NCBI RefSeq assembly: GCF_000208745.1
Contig: NC_030850.1
Coordinates: forward strand, 14,724,626-14,788,625
Reading direction: 5' to 3'
DNA: 64,000 nt
DNA from: Theobroma cacao
Lineage: Eukaryota; Streptophyta; Magnoliopsida; Malvales; Malvaceae
Part shown: positions 48,601 through 60,274 of the stretch, piece by piece
How the letters are laid out: every line of letters starts with the position of its first letter
Position numbering within the stretch: the first letter of the stretch is position 1
The notes under the pieces: model-generated
The model's database searches: none
What the model saw: the letters and a program-made list of their open reading frames with translations, nothing else
Told to the model about the DNA's origin: nothing
Program-made: the position numbers and the translations under genes

Positions 48601-49796
48601 GTAAGTAAATATGACCTCTGTTCTAATTTTTGGAATATGATTTTGATTTTTTTTAAAGGCATGAAACTATATTAATTTTTTTTTGGAAGGTTATCTTTGA
48701 TCAATGAATGCATATATGTTTGTGAATACAAACATAAAATATTTAGTATGAAATGAATATGCTATTGATATGCTCGAGATGTGTTTTGCAAGTGAATATA
48801 TTGTTTTGTGAAATTGAGTAATTAGAAAATATGCTTTATTTTGTCCCCTAGTATGGCTATGCTCTAACCTTGCCAATAAGAGTTAATTGTTGGTCATGTC
48901 AACTTGTATTTTGTGATTAGAGATTGATTTTCAAATTGCACCACTGATTACAAAATAATGGTATTTTTTATATTTATTCAGAGCAGCTAATGGTTGCTTT
49001 TGATATACTTTGAACCCATGCCACTAGGGTTAATTGTGGTTCTAAGTTTGACCCATATTATTGGGGTTAATTGTGGCTTCATTTCTAACCTATGTCATAG
49101 TTGTTAAGTGTGGTTGTAACATATTACATGAGACCAATAAATCTATAGTTATTATGAAATCATATTTACTTTTGTTATCTGAAAATGAAATTTTGTAATA
49201 ATATGATCTGAATGAGATTCCCAAAAATTTTATTTTAATACCTTTATGAGTATTAGTAATTTTGAGCTAAATGTTTTGAGCATACTTAATTCAATTAAAG
49301 GAATGTTAGTTACTTGTTGAGTTGTTATACTAATTCCTTCTTTCACATTTTTTTACAAGTTGTGATTTGATTAACTACGCGGGAAATTTTTGAGAGTGAC
49401 GTTTTATAATCTAGTATATGAATTTAGATTGCCTTAGGATTGTTTAAACGTTATGAATTTTAAACTATCTTAAATTACTTATTTAAGCTTTTATCTCGAT
49501 ATATTAGCTTCATAATATTGGAAATTTAATTCTAAATATTGTCAAATTTTGACCATTTGAATTTTACTAAAAGATTTAGCTTTTATGAATCATTATATTC
49601 TTCAAGTTTATGACCTTTTTTACTTAGTTATATGAGATATATGTATTTAAACCTTGCATTTCTGTAAGATTATATCTTATTGGTATGTGGTGTCTGTTGT
49701 GCCTCGAGTCTGGAGTGTGATAGAGAATATACAAAAAGAGCAAGTATTGATTATTCAGTAATCAAGTTTTTTGTGGTTTAAATGATGACTGTTATT

Positions 49797-50411
49797 AGTT
49801 TCAACGATAATAATTTTTTTTTGAAAAATATATGAAACTTTTATTAAGATAAAGATTTATAAAAATTATTTCGTAAAACGATAATGATGGAATACTACAT
49901 AAGAGATATAAAATCTCCTTCTTTGTTTGCTCTAAATATAAAAACGGACTCCAACTAGTCCGGTTACGCTGAAGTCAAACAACAAATAATATTCTCACAT
50001 TGTTCCCTGACTCAAGAAAAAGAGAGCTCCAGAAACAGACCAAGTCATCCCACCACAATCTGAATTGAATCATTCATCCCTCCACAATCTGAATTGAATC
50101 ATTCCTGTACAGAAATAATACCAAAACAAAAATTATTTTGTATTTCACAAGATTCCCTGCCCAACATCAAGCCCCCAAAAACTCATGTCCAACCTACACA
50201 AGAAAGCATCGAAAAATACCAAAACAGACACAAGCCAGAAACCATCATCCCACAACATTCCATATCCAACATCAAGCCTGCAAAAACTCATATCAAACGC
50301 ACACAAGTCAGCATCAAAAAAAAGAAAAAATGGAAAGTCACAAGGCAGATATCATCATCCAAATCACCCTGGCAGCAAAGCACTCCGCCAACGGAAGACC
50401 AGTTTCAATGA
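49797..50411 (-). mobile_element. Retroposon insertion in GLR unit A, with target duplication
   Basis: An insert of about 590 bases (49808-50400) is flanked by AGTTTCAACGA and AGTTTCAATGA. It begins on the plus strand with an oligo-T run (49813-49822), which fits a minus-strand poly(A) tail. Unit B at 57086-57096 holds the uninterrupted site. Internally it has a 27-bp tandem (CACAATCTGAATTGAATCAT twice, 50055-50103) and two copies of a CCAACATCAAGCC...AAAAACTCAT unit (about 50160 and 50268). The three overlapping plus ORFs are repeats in different frames and not genes. It may be a truncated LINE or a SINE. Confidence 0.65.
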
Positions 50412-52304
50412 CAGTTCCGTCCTGATTATACTGTCCAATTATTTTGTTACCGATCATTTCTAAATAGCCTTTCTTTTTCAGTAAAAACCCCTCCTTCCCC
50501 CTCATTTCCCCCTATTTCTTAATACATAAGAGATTTCATGTATTCTCCTGAAAAGAACTCATATTCAAGTTTAGTGTTTGACCGTTAAAGGGGTTTTCTT
50601 TTTCATGTTTTAATGAAGTGGGTAACTCAATTTGAAGATTCTTTGGTCTTGCCAATTGATTTATTTAATATTACTAGAATCTAAACAGTCTTCATGATTA
50701 AGTCTCAATTTTCTACTCAGGAATTAGTACCCTATATTGGTAAAATTTTAGAACAATAGACCTCTTCATCTGGCCAAGAAAAAAGAATGAAAACTTTTCA
50801 AAGAAGTTTCAGTGAGGACTTCCTCATGAGAATTGAGACCTAGAAATCGAAAAGGAGAAAAGAACTAGAAATCAAAGAGATAATAAATTTGAAAAGTCTG
50901 AGCATTTTTGTTTTATTTGATCTTCTAAAGTCCTTTTTACTCATAAACCTTTTCTAAATTGATGATTTAATTATAAAAATGTTTTTCGAGGTTTTGTGAG
51001 TTTTAAGCATGGATGAAGTCAATTTGTTTTTTCATTTATGGTGCCGATGTAAAATTATCCATATATTGCTACTATACATAAAATTTAAAACATTTAACAA
51101 GTAATTCTATATTAAATTAAATAAATACAACACACTAAAAAAATACAGACAAAAAAAGAAAATATGGAGCAGTAATAAGCTATGTTACGTTGTCCGGGCA
51201 TTGGATACGGTTCTTCTTTTGGCCAAGTGTGATATGATTAATTCAATAATGAGTATAATAATAGTAAAACAATTAATTAAAATCTAATATTGTGTGCAAA
51301 AGTTTTTTGGTACTTACTGAATTGTGAAACATTTATCTTATTTTTAAAATTTGTTCAAATGATTTATATTTTTGTGCACTTAATCTATTTAATGACAACT
51401 ATCAATTTGTGAATGTTGATTTTCAGTTTAAGTTTTATTTAATTATTTCTAAGGAAGAATTTCACAAAATAAGTGCTTTGCTGCTAAAGGGAAAGATAAT
51501 TCATTTATGGTGTTAAGACCATTCAAACTCGAAATAAGATATAACGCTTAAATAAGTTTTTAAATTATTTAAAAAATTTTAAATAAATTTTTAATTTTTT
51601 ATTATATTTAATTAAGTCCATATATTTATATTTTAAGTCAAATAACTTTTATGATTAATGATTGACTAATTATCATTAGTCAATATACCACTTATCATTT
51701 TATATCTACAAGATACTAACATTGCGTTGATGTGAAGGATTTATGTTATCATGTCACATCATCATCAATTATAATATATCAACATGTCATATCATTATTA
51801 ATTATGATATGTTAGTATATCATGTCAGCACTACATGACATAAAATGACAAATGATATTTCGACTAACTCAATAAATAGTCATAAGAATTATTTGGCTCA
51901 AAATAAAAATATAAAGACTTAATTAAACATAATAAAAGTATAAGTACCTATTTAAATTTTTTTGAATAGTTTAAGGGTTTTTTAGATATTATGCTAAATA
52001 TTTTCTTCCTTTCAAATGAAGAAAACTGGGGAAAAGTTATCTAAATTTCCCCTCAAAAATTATTTTATTAAAATTTTGCTTTATATTTCCCACTCTAGCC
52101 AATAGCAATAACAAATCAAGAAATTTTAAATTCGTTTCTCCCGTATTTTCCATGAACCAAACAACACGTTAAAGTTTTTGGGAAAACTTCTTAACCCAAT
52201 GATACTGTCTAGGAAATTTCTTTGCATTTCATGTAGGTTGAAAAATCAGCATTCAGCGGTTCACCAGTCAATTTTTAAGGAAGTCCAATTTTAACATCGA
52301 CCAT
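50412..52304. other. GLR1 upstream region (duplicated in unit B)
   Basis: Except for the MITE-like insert it aligns in blocks with 57098-60200. Shared words include AAATAGCCTTTC...TTTTCAGT, TTGAGATCTAGAAATCGAAAA or its variant, GTGCCGAT(G/A)TAAAATTAT and AATTTCCCCTCAAA. No ORF of interest. Confidence 0.7.
51541..51994. mobile_element. MITE-like element, copy 2
   Basis: About 450 bp related to 41491-41903, with inverted ends ATAACGCTTAAATAAGTTTTT and (reversed right end) GCATAATATCTAAAAAACCC. Both are followed by TTAAA(C/T)TATT(C/T)AAAAAA. The corresponding place in unit B (about 59665-59715) lacks it. No coding capacity. The boundary is uncertain by several bases. Confidence 0.55.
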
Positions 52305-52315
52305 TATATATATAA
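52305..52315 (+). promoter_or_regulatory. TATA box of GLR1
   Basis: TATATATATAA lies 65-75 bases before the start codon. The same block (GCATGCAAAGATCATGAAAC follows) is conserved before GLR2. Confidence 0.7.
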
Positions 52316-52379
52316 GCATGCAAAGATCATGAAACTGGAGAATTAATCACACAAGAAACTAAAAAGGTCTTGTACTCAT

Positions 52380-55300
52380 ATGGAGATGAAGAGGAAGAAC
52401 CGAATTTTGCTATTATTTGTCATCATCAATTTAACCAGCTGTCTTGGCAAATTGAGTGGCAAACCAGTACTTACTAACAAGACAGAAAATGAAATGGTTA
52501 ATGAGGTTCATGTTGGAGTCATCCTCGACATGGGGTCGTTGGAGGGAAAAATTCTTCAACGTTGCATTTCCATGGCAATTTCTGATTTTTACAGCGTGCA
52601 CGATCACTATAAAACAAGGCTAGTTCTCCACACAAGGGACTCCAAAGGAGAAACTCTCAACGCTCTCTCAGCTCGTAATTAGCTTTCTTGACTTAATTAC
52701 ATGGTGCAACATTTATTGTTTTGTCAGTCTGTTTATGATTTTCTTGCATTCAACAGATGACCAATGAGTGCTATACGGATCCCTTCTTTTTTTCTCTTTT
52801 GTTTCTGTTGATAATCTTCGCCAACTGTAATATATTTCTTATGTGCAACATGTAATACACCTGCATCTGCATCAAGTTTACTATAATTTCCGCCTTTAAT
52901 TAATACGCGTAGTCAAACCATGATTGTTTAGTCGTTCTGGTAGACTTTTCTATCTGCTGAGTGACTTGGCCATAGCTTGTGTCCCTTCAGATATGGTGGT
53001 TAACTACCGGCCTCTTTTTTTAATTAAAAAATAAGACGATAAAATAGTCTTGAATTTGATAGAATGATAGCGATACAAGTATACAACCATGCATCATATC
53101 TGCTCCAAGCCTCCAACTTTATCTGTACGCTGTTAATTAAGAGAGAAATGCATCTGTTACCAATGATTACGTTGACAGGTAGACTTGCACATGTATATTT
53201 GCCCAAGCCTTTGTCTATTGCATAATTGCATCATTGCATAATGCAGCTGTTAATCTTTTGGAGCACAACAAAGTAGGAGCGATCCTTGGTGCGCAAACAT
53301 CAACAGAAGCGAAGGTTTTGGCTGAGTTGGGAAACAAGAATAAGGTCCCAGTGGTTTCTTTTCATCCACCTAATTCCCCATCCTCAATCAACTATCCTTA
53401 CTTTGTTGAAATCGCACAAGACGAAAGCTCGCAAGTTAAAAGCATTGCTTCCGTAGTTGAAGCCTTCAAGTGGAGGAATGTCATCCTTGTCTATGAGGAC
53501 AACTACGATTGGAAAGATCTCACTCCCTATATTGTTGACTACTTGCAAGACAAGGAAGTGCACATTGTACGCAAGACAGCCATTGCCATGGCTTATGAAG
53601 ATGATCAAATCATTGAAAAGCTTCATGAGCTTATGGCATTGCAAACTTCAGTCTTTGTTGTGCATATGTCACATTCTCTTGTTACTCGTCTGTTCTTGAA
53701 TGCAAAAAAGATTGGAATGATAAGTGAAGGATATGCTTGGATTTTAACGGCGAATAGCATGAATCTTTTGCACTTCAAAGATTTGTCAGTCTTGGAGTCG
53801 ATGCAAGGAGTGGTTGGTTTCAAGTACTATGTTCCAGGGTCAGAGAAGCTGCAGAATTTTACCTCACGATGGAGAAGAACATTCTTTGCTGAGGAGCCTA
53901 AAATGGAAGCGATTGAGTCAAGTGTATTGGCTATGAGGGCATATGATGTTGCCTGGTGTCTAGCAAAAGCAGCAGAGAGGGCATGGAACAAAATCCCTCT
54001 GATCAGAAGTCCTACTCAATTGAACTTGCGGGATTTACATAGCATGAGAACATCTGTTCAAGGTTCAAAATTTCTCAAGGAGATCCTGCATAGTAAGTTC
54101 AAGGGTTTAAGCGGTGAATTTCAATTCAGTAAAGGGAAACTAGTCTCGAACACACTTGAGATAGTTAATGTGATAGGAAGAGTGAGGAGAAGAGTCGGAT
54201 ATTGGATTTCTGATGGTAAAATAACAAAACGATTGCACTCCAGCAACGATAGAAGATATTTATTATCATCCTCCAGTGAACATCATTTTGAACCCATTAT
54301 ATGGCCTGGTGGATCTGCATCAATTCCTAGAGGTTGGACAGGGAGTAGGAAAAAACTAAAAATCGGTGTTCTGCAAAATGCTGGATTTCCAGAATTGGTG
54401 AAGGTACATCTTGATCCTCAAACCAACATGACAACTGCGACTGGCTTCTGCATAGATGTCTTCAAGGCTGCCCTCGAGGCTTTAGAATATGAAGTAGAGT
54501 ATGAGTTTATACCATTTATGAAGGACAGTGAAGAAGTCGCCGGAGCTTACAATGATATTATTTACCAGGTCTATCTTCAGGTATGCTCTATTCAAAAATT
54601 AACCAACTCTTTGTTAAGTGCTAAAAGCAGAAGCAGTGTTTTGAGATAAGTCTTGTAATAATGTTGTTTTTAATTCTGGAAACTTTACATATACTCTTCT
54701 ACATATGCACAACACACGAGAACATAACAGAAATTTAATATTCATAGCTGGTTAATTTGTTAAGAGCTTTTTTTTTTTTTTTTTGGGATTAAGTTGTCCC
54801 TTATTTTCATTGTTATCAAATGACAAGTTTCAATGTTCTTCTTGTTGAATCCTGCTACTTGGATGAAGCAGAAATATGATGCTGCCGTCGGGGATATAAC
54901 CATTACGCCAAACAGATCTCTATATGTTGATTTTACATTACCATACACCGATTTAGGCGTGGGGATGATAGCCCCAAAAGACAACAAAAACATATGGATA
55001 TTTTTGAGGCCACTGACAGCAGATCTTTGGCTATCAATTGCTGGCCTTTTTATCTCCATCGGCTTTGTTGTTTGGCTGATTGAACGCCCTATTAATAAAG
55101 AATTCCAAGGCCCGATGTCACATCAAATTGGAATGATATTTTGGTTCTCTTTCTCAACTCTCGTCTTCGCACATAGTAAGTATTATCTCCTTTCAATTCA
55201 ATTCTATCCTCAAGATAGTTTAAAAGCATTTCCTTCGCAGTAAAATAGCAGAAGAGAAATACAATATGCATTGACAATATTTCTACAAAATTAATACAGG

Positions 55301-56064
55301 GGAAAAGCTACTAAGCAACCTGTCAAGATTTGTAGTCTCTGTTTGGGTGTTCGTAGTGCTCATATTGACTTCCAGCTACACTGCAACTTTGACATCAATG
55401 ATGACAGTTAAACAGATTCGACTCAAGTCAGAAAAGAATTACATAGGATACCAGAACAATTCAATCATACATGGAGTTGTAAGCAATCAGAATTTTGATA
55501 ATTATAGCCGTCACTTATTTAGTTCACCTAAAGCATACGCTGATGCTTTATCAAAAGGAAGCAAGAGTGGTGGTGTCTCTGCTATCATTGATGAGATACC
55601 GTACCTAAAGATTTTCCTTGCCAAATTTTCCAAGGATTTTTCACTGATTGGGTCCATGACTACCACCAGTGGATTTGGCTTTGTGAGTATACTTTAATTT
55701 CTTCAAAATTATTAACATATCTATCCATATACATGAGGCAACGTAAACAAACACCTCAAGTAGAAAGTCTAAACATCTTTGACATGTCAAACATTTACAG
55801 GCTTTCCCTCAAGGCTCGCAACTGGCTCGTGACATATCGACGGAAATTGTGAAAATGAGACAAGAAGGGAAGCTTATTATGATGGAAGATGCATGGTTCA
55901 CAAGTCAAGCAACTTTTACATGGGAAGACAGTTCAGACAGTGTGAGCCCTCTTACCATTGATAGCTTTCGTGGTTTATTCCTCATCAGCGGAACATGCTC
56001 CGGTTTAGCCTTATTCATGTTTCTTGTGTTCGTTCTTTACAAGAAATGGCCTACCGTGTGTTAG
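52380..56064 (+). CDS. GLR: Glutamate receptor-like channel, clade II type (complete, 5 exons)
   Basis: Exons 52380-52674, 53247-54580, 54872-55175, 55300-55682 and 55801-56064 join to 859 codons plus TAG. The protein is a ligand-gated, calcium-permeable cation channel subunit of the plasma membrane in this family. Seen: signal peptide (residues 1-25), amino-terminal ANF-receptor domain (about 45-400), ligand-binding S1 (about 465-590, [33 protein letters not shown]), M1 (about 594-615), pore loop ([15 protein letters not shown]), M3 with [13 protein letters not shown]2, and M4 (about 831-855). [14 protein letters not shown] points to clade II. The tail after M4 is only about five residues, short for the family. 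Intron 1 starts GTAATT after C, a weak donor; the GLR2 donor is GTAAGT. I see no stops or frame breaks, so it may be functional. Confidence 0.93.
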
Positions 56065-56880
56065 AGACAAAGCATGCATTGACTGAGCATGCATTAATGT
56101 TATCTTTTGTTCTATACTATGTATTTTGCTTCATTGTACTGGTTGTTAAGTATATTATACTAGTTGACATGAGGTGTCATTGTGCATGTTCAGGTTAATA
56201 TCACTTGTCCTTATTGTAAACAAGTGTTAACCATATGATGCTTGTATATATACTGAGATTTGCTGACTAATGAAGCATCTTCCTCTCCATCCACTGCTCT
56301 GTTGTTCTTCTTTCTCTCCACACACAATCAACACCACTGTTTTATCATTTTCTTTTACTTTCATATCACCGTGAAATATATTAGTGTCAGCAACCCAAAC
56401 TGGGAACAAGTCGAGTTTGTCAAGCAGGTCCTCTTCAGGAAAATATCCAAAATGATTGGAAAAGGTAATGTAATACACCCAGATCAGCAACTTGAGGATG
56501 AAAGGAGCGTTTGCTAGCTGCTGAACTCTTCACAAACAACATTAAAAAATGTTGCCTAGAAATTTTTGAAAAAAGAAAGAATACCCAGAAAACTTTCTGG
56601 GGATAGCACATGCAATATTCAACTATGTGGAACTCAAAAAGCTGAGAAGTCAGGACGCCTAGCTACCATAACCAACACCGCCAGGTTTTTTACCGTTTGA
56701 GAGAGGAAGGGATGGCAATGAAAGCAAAACTCATTCATCAAAGCGGAAGGGGAAGGAGACACCGGATCTAGAACAAATTAAATGAAATTAAAAAAAAAAA
56801 AAAGGAAGGAATGAAAAGGCTGAAAATTTTTCAAACAAAATAGTTTATTGGAATGAAATTTAAGGAGCGCTCTTTAGTGA
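56065..56880. other. GLR1 3' flank between duplication units
   Basis: It probably includes the 3' UTR. The 85-codon frame at 56260-56517 and its antisense partner show no domain. A poly(A)-rich tract lies near 56790. No polyadenylation signal was assigned. Confidence 0.45.
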
Positions 56881-59800
56881 AAAGGAAATGAGAATGATTT
56901 TTTACTTTGAATATTGTTTGAATTTGCCGTAGAGTAGGAGGCAATCTACAATGGTTTTCATTTGGCTTGAAAACTGTCTGCAAATATATAAATTTATGCA
57001 TGGTTTTAAGATTTCAAGACGGGAAAGAAGCAAGTATCGGTTCTCCTTTAATAAATTTTTGTAGTTGAAATGATGATCGTTATTAGTTTCAATGACAGTA
57101 TCCGTCATGATTACACCGTACAATTAAATTCTCATTGAAATATTTCTAAATAGCCTTTCATTTTCAGTGAAAACCCCTCCTTCCCCTTCATTTCCCCCTA
57201 TTCCTTAATACATGACACATTTCATACGTTCTACTGAAAAACACTCATATTCACGTTTTAGTGTTTGACTGTTAGATGGGCGTTTATTTTTTTCCGTGTT
57301 TTAAAAGTGTGGGAGGACTCAATTCGAGGCTTCTTCGGTCTTGCGAATTGATTTATTCAATCTAAACAATCTCCAAGATTAATTCTTGAAGTCTCAATTT
57401 CTACTCAGGAATACGTACCGTATATTTCTAAAATCCTAGAATAATAAACCTCTTCATCTGGCCAACAAAAAAAAATAAAAAAAAACAAAGATACATATAA
57501 AACATTTTCAAACAATTGTTTCATTGAGTGAACTTCCTCTTGAAATTTGAGATCTAGAAATCGAAAAAGAAAACAGACCTAGAAATGAACGACATAATAC
57601 ATTGGAGAGGTCTGAGCATTTTTGTTTTATTTGATCTTTTAAAGTCTTTTTTACGCATAAGCTTTTTGTCAATTTGTGTGAATTGATGATTTAATTATGA
57701 AAACAATTTTTGCGCAATGGTCTGTTTGTAGGCATCTGTCTGTAATAAGTCCTCTGTCTATATTTAAAGCTGAAGACTCCACGCCGTGTTAATAAATATT
57801 CAAACCATTGCATTAATTCAAATAATTTATTTGCCTTTTAAAAAAATTCTTAAAATCATTTTGTAAGGTTTTGTGAGTTTTAAGCAGGGATGAAGTCAAT
57901 TTTTTTTAGTACTTTTCATAAATGAGCTTGAGACATAAAGCGTTTTTAAGAATGGTCCTCCTTATGATTTTATCTATTTTTAATCAAGAGAAAAAAAATT
58001 GAACAAAATTATCTTTAATGAAATCGACCCATTCGCTAGGCTCCGCACCTCAACCCGAAACCTATTAACGAGTCAAGTATATTTAGGTTTGTACCTCAAA
58101 CTGACTCATAGTTTTTTAGCTTTCCTCACCAGACTATTCATCTTTAGAGTATTCCTTACCAGAAAGAAAAACGTTTAAGTATTTTGAGCATTTTGGAGTA
58201 GTTTTTGATACACGAAGAAAATCTATAAGCATTTTGAGCATTTTTAAATATTTTAGAGTGATTTTTAATATATGAAGAAAAACTTTCGAACATTTTAAGC
58301 ATTCATATTTGTTAATTATATTGTTAAATAGAATATGGTGTATTGTTTGAAGTTGTTGATCTTGTTAAATGAAATTCAGTAGTTTTGATGATTTTTGAGA
58401 ATTATGTGACTAGTTTTTAGGCATTGCGTGACTGATTTTGGATATTACGTGACTGAATTTGAGCATTATGTGATTGATTTTTGATAAAGCAATACCTAAA
58501 AATCAGTAAACTCAATTTTGAGGTTCTATGAATAAACCAATAAACTCAAGAACCTAAAACACATATTTTTTTTTTGCTAAGCCATGAAATTGTGCATTTC
58601 ATAAAAGATAAGTTACAAAACTCCATAACCCTCCAAAGCAAGAGAAAATATATCCCTGTCGGGAGGTCTTGCTCACTCCCCTTATACAAAAACAAAATAT
58701 ACCCTATTTACAAAATATTCCTTGAACAATTTCAACTCCAAATCTCATAAAAAAAATCAAAATCCCTAACAAACATGCTTAACAATTATCCCAATCCCAA
58801 ACACAACAAAACCGTGAACCACTATAAAACCCATCAAACATGTTTTAGCTGTTCTTTCTCCCTGAGCAAAATCGTTGCCTGCAAAGAGCAAAATCGTTGT
58901 TCATCGCTCTTAAGAACCCCAAGATCCACCATCTAAAAAAATAAAATAAAATAAAAACGAGCTTGATGTCATATTTGCGAATTGGATAGCGAGATAGACA
59001 TATTTGAGCAGAGAGAGAAATCGAGATTTAATTTTAAAATTTTTATCTGGATGGCAGGAGAGAGAAAACTGAAACAATTTTAATTTGTCTGAAATAGTTT
59101 AAAAGGTATTATTATCAAATCATACCAAAAATAGTTAAAATTATAAAAAATAATATTTTTGAATTGGACTTATGAGGAGTGTTATTTCTTACAATTTTTT
59201 TTTTCATAAATAGTGCCGATATAAAATTATATATTACTACTGTACACAAATTTTAAACACTTAATGAGTAATTCTGTGTTAAATTTAAAAAAATACTAAA
59301 AGAAGAAAGTACAGAACCAAAAAACGAGCAGATAGAACAGTAATAAGCTATATTATATATGTTGTCCATGCATTGTATATGATTCTTTATGATATGATTA
59401 GTTCAATAATGAGTGTACTAATAGTAAAATAATTATTTAAAACTAATATTTGAGTGTAAAAGTGAAGTGGTACTTATTTAATTGTGAAAATTTTATCTTA
59501 TATTTCAGTTACATCACGTGAATAAAGTATTAAGTTTTGTTCAAATGATTTAGACTCTTGAGTACTTACTCTATTTAATAATAACTATTAATTCGTGAAT
59601 GTTGATTTTAAGTTTAAGTTTTATTTAATTATTTATAAGGAAAAATTTCATAAAAGAAGTGCTTTGCTACCACGGAGAGAGCCAAACCACCTGCAGTCCA
59701 AAAATTTTCATCAAGAAAGCTGGGGAAAAGTTATTCTAAATTTCCCCTCAAATTTTATTTTATTAAATTTTCCTTTATATTCTTACCCTACCCAAACACA

Positions 59801-60201
59801 AAAAATAACAAATCAAGAATTTTAAATTCTTTTCTCCCATATTTTTCCACAAACCGAACAGCACGTAAAAGTTTTGGGAAAAACTTCTTAAACAAATTCA
59901 CCTCTCTTGGTTTACATTCATATATTTAACTAATTTTCTTCCTCATTAATACAAGGAAATCTTTTTAATTCGAATAAATAGTAAACTGTATTTTTTAATT
60001 CTGCAATAGTGACAAGCAAAAGGAGAGCAAAAGAAAAAATTCTATGTCATGACTCATTCTAACATCAAGACCTTGACAGTGTTGTAATGATACCGTCGTG
60101 AAAATTTCTTTGCATTTCCCCCAAAGGTTGACTAATTAGCAGTCAGCAGTTTTCCAGTCAGCTTTTAGGAAAGTCCAATTTTAACCGCGGCCAATATTAT
60201 C
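56881..60201. repeat. Upstream part of GLR duplication unit B
   Basis: 56881-57016 matches 44068-44217, 57017-57120 matches 49731-49807 plus 50401-50450, and 57121-57897 then 59205-60200 match 50450-52300 with small gaps. This makes unit B a tandem duplicate of unit A in the same orientation. It lacks the 44218 element, the 49808 retroposon and the MITE, but has its own insertion. Confidence 0.85.
57898..59204. mobile_element. Unidentified ~1.3 kb insertion specific to GLR unit B
   Basis: The alignment with unit A breaks after GGATGAAGTCAAT (57896; 51020 in A) and resumes at TTTCATAAATAGTGCCGAT (59205; 51035 in A). The ends may be weakly inverted (TAAGAATGGTCCTCCTTATG and, reversed, TAAGAAATAACACTCCTCAT). 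Inside is a second oligo-T start at 58567 with a GC-richer sequence to about 58930. No ORF with a domain. Type not assigned. Confidence 0.5.
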
Positions 60202-60208
60202 TATATAA
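60202..60208 (+). promoter_or_regulatory. TATA box of GLR2
   Basis: TATATAA lies 67-73 bases before the start codon, in the same position as the GLR1 TATA box and followed by the same GCATGCAAAGATCATGAAAC block. Confidence 0.65.
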
Positions 60209-60274
60209 GAGCATGCAAAGATCATGAAACTGGAGAGTTAATCACAAAAGAAAATAGAAAGGTCTTGTATTCAT

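Larger units (their letters stand above)
44218..49722 (+). mobile_element. LTR element with rearranged second LTR, almost no interior
   Basis: The first LTR is 44218-47126 (2.9 kb, TGTAATACCCC to AGTATGACA). Then come a tRNA-Met-type primer site (TGTTATCAAAGC, 47134-47145) and about 130 bases of interior. Next is a 1.3 kb stretch (47265-48600) that is the reverse complement of LTR bases about 44440-45800, and finally 48601-49722 repeats LTR bases about 45930-47126. So the second LTR lacks its first 200 bases and has an inverted left half. Flanks are GAGAG and GAGAA (one mismatch). The other GLR unit, at about 57010-57035, has the empty site. No coding sequence survives. The LTR style suggests a Tekay/Del-type gypsy element (low confidence). 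Confidence 0.8.

Noticed and set aside
50094..50463. Three overlapping ORFs of 92-105 codons in three frames
   Set aside because: They are shifted readings of the same internal repeats in the retroposon; no domain or splice signal.
56260..56517. ORF after GLR1 as a possible extra C-terminal exon
   Set aside because: No acceptor linking it to M4 in frame, GLR1 already has a stop at 56064, and the sequence does not resemble a GLR tail.
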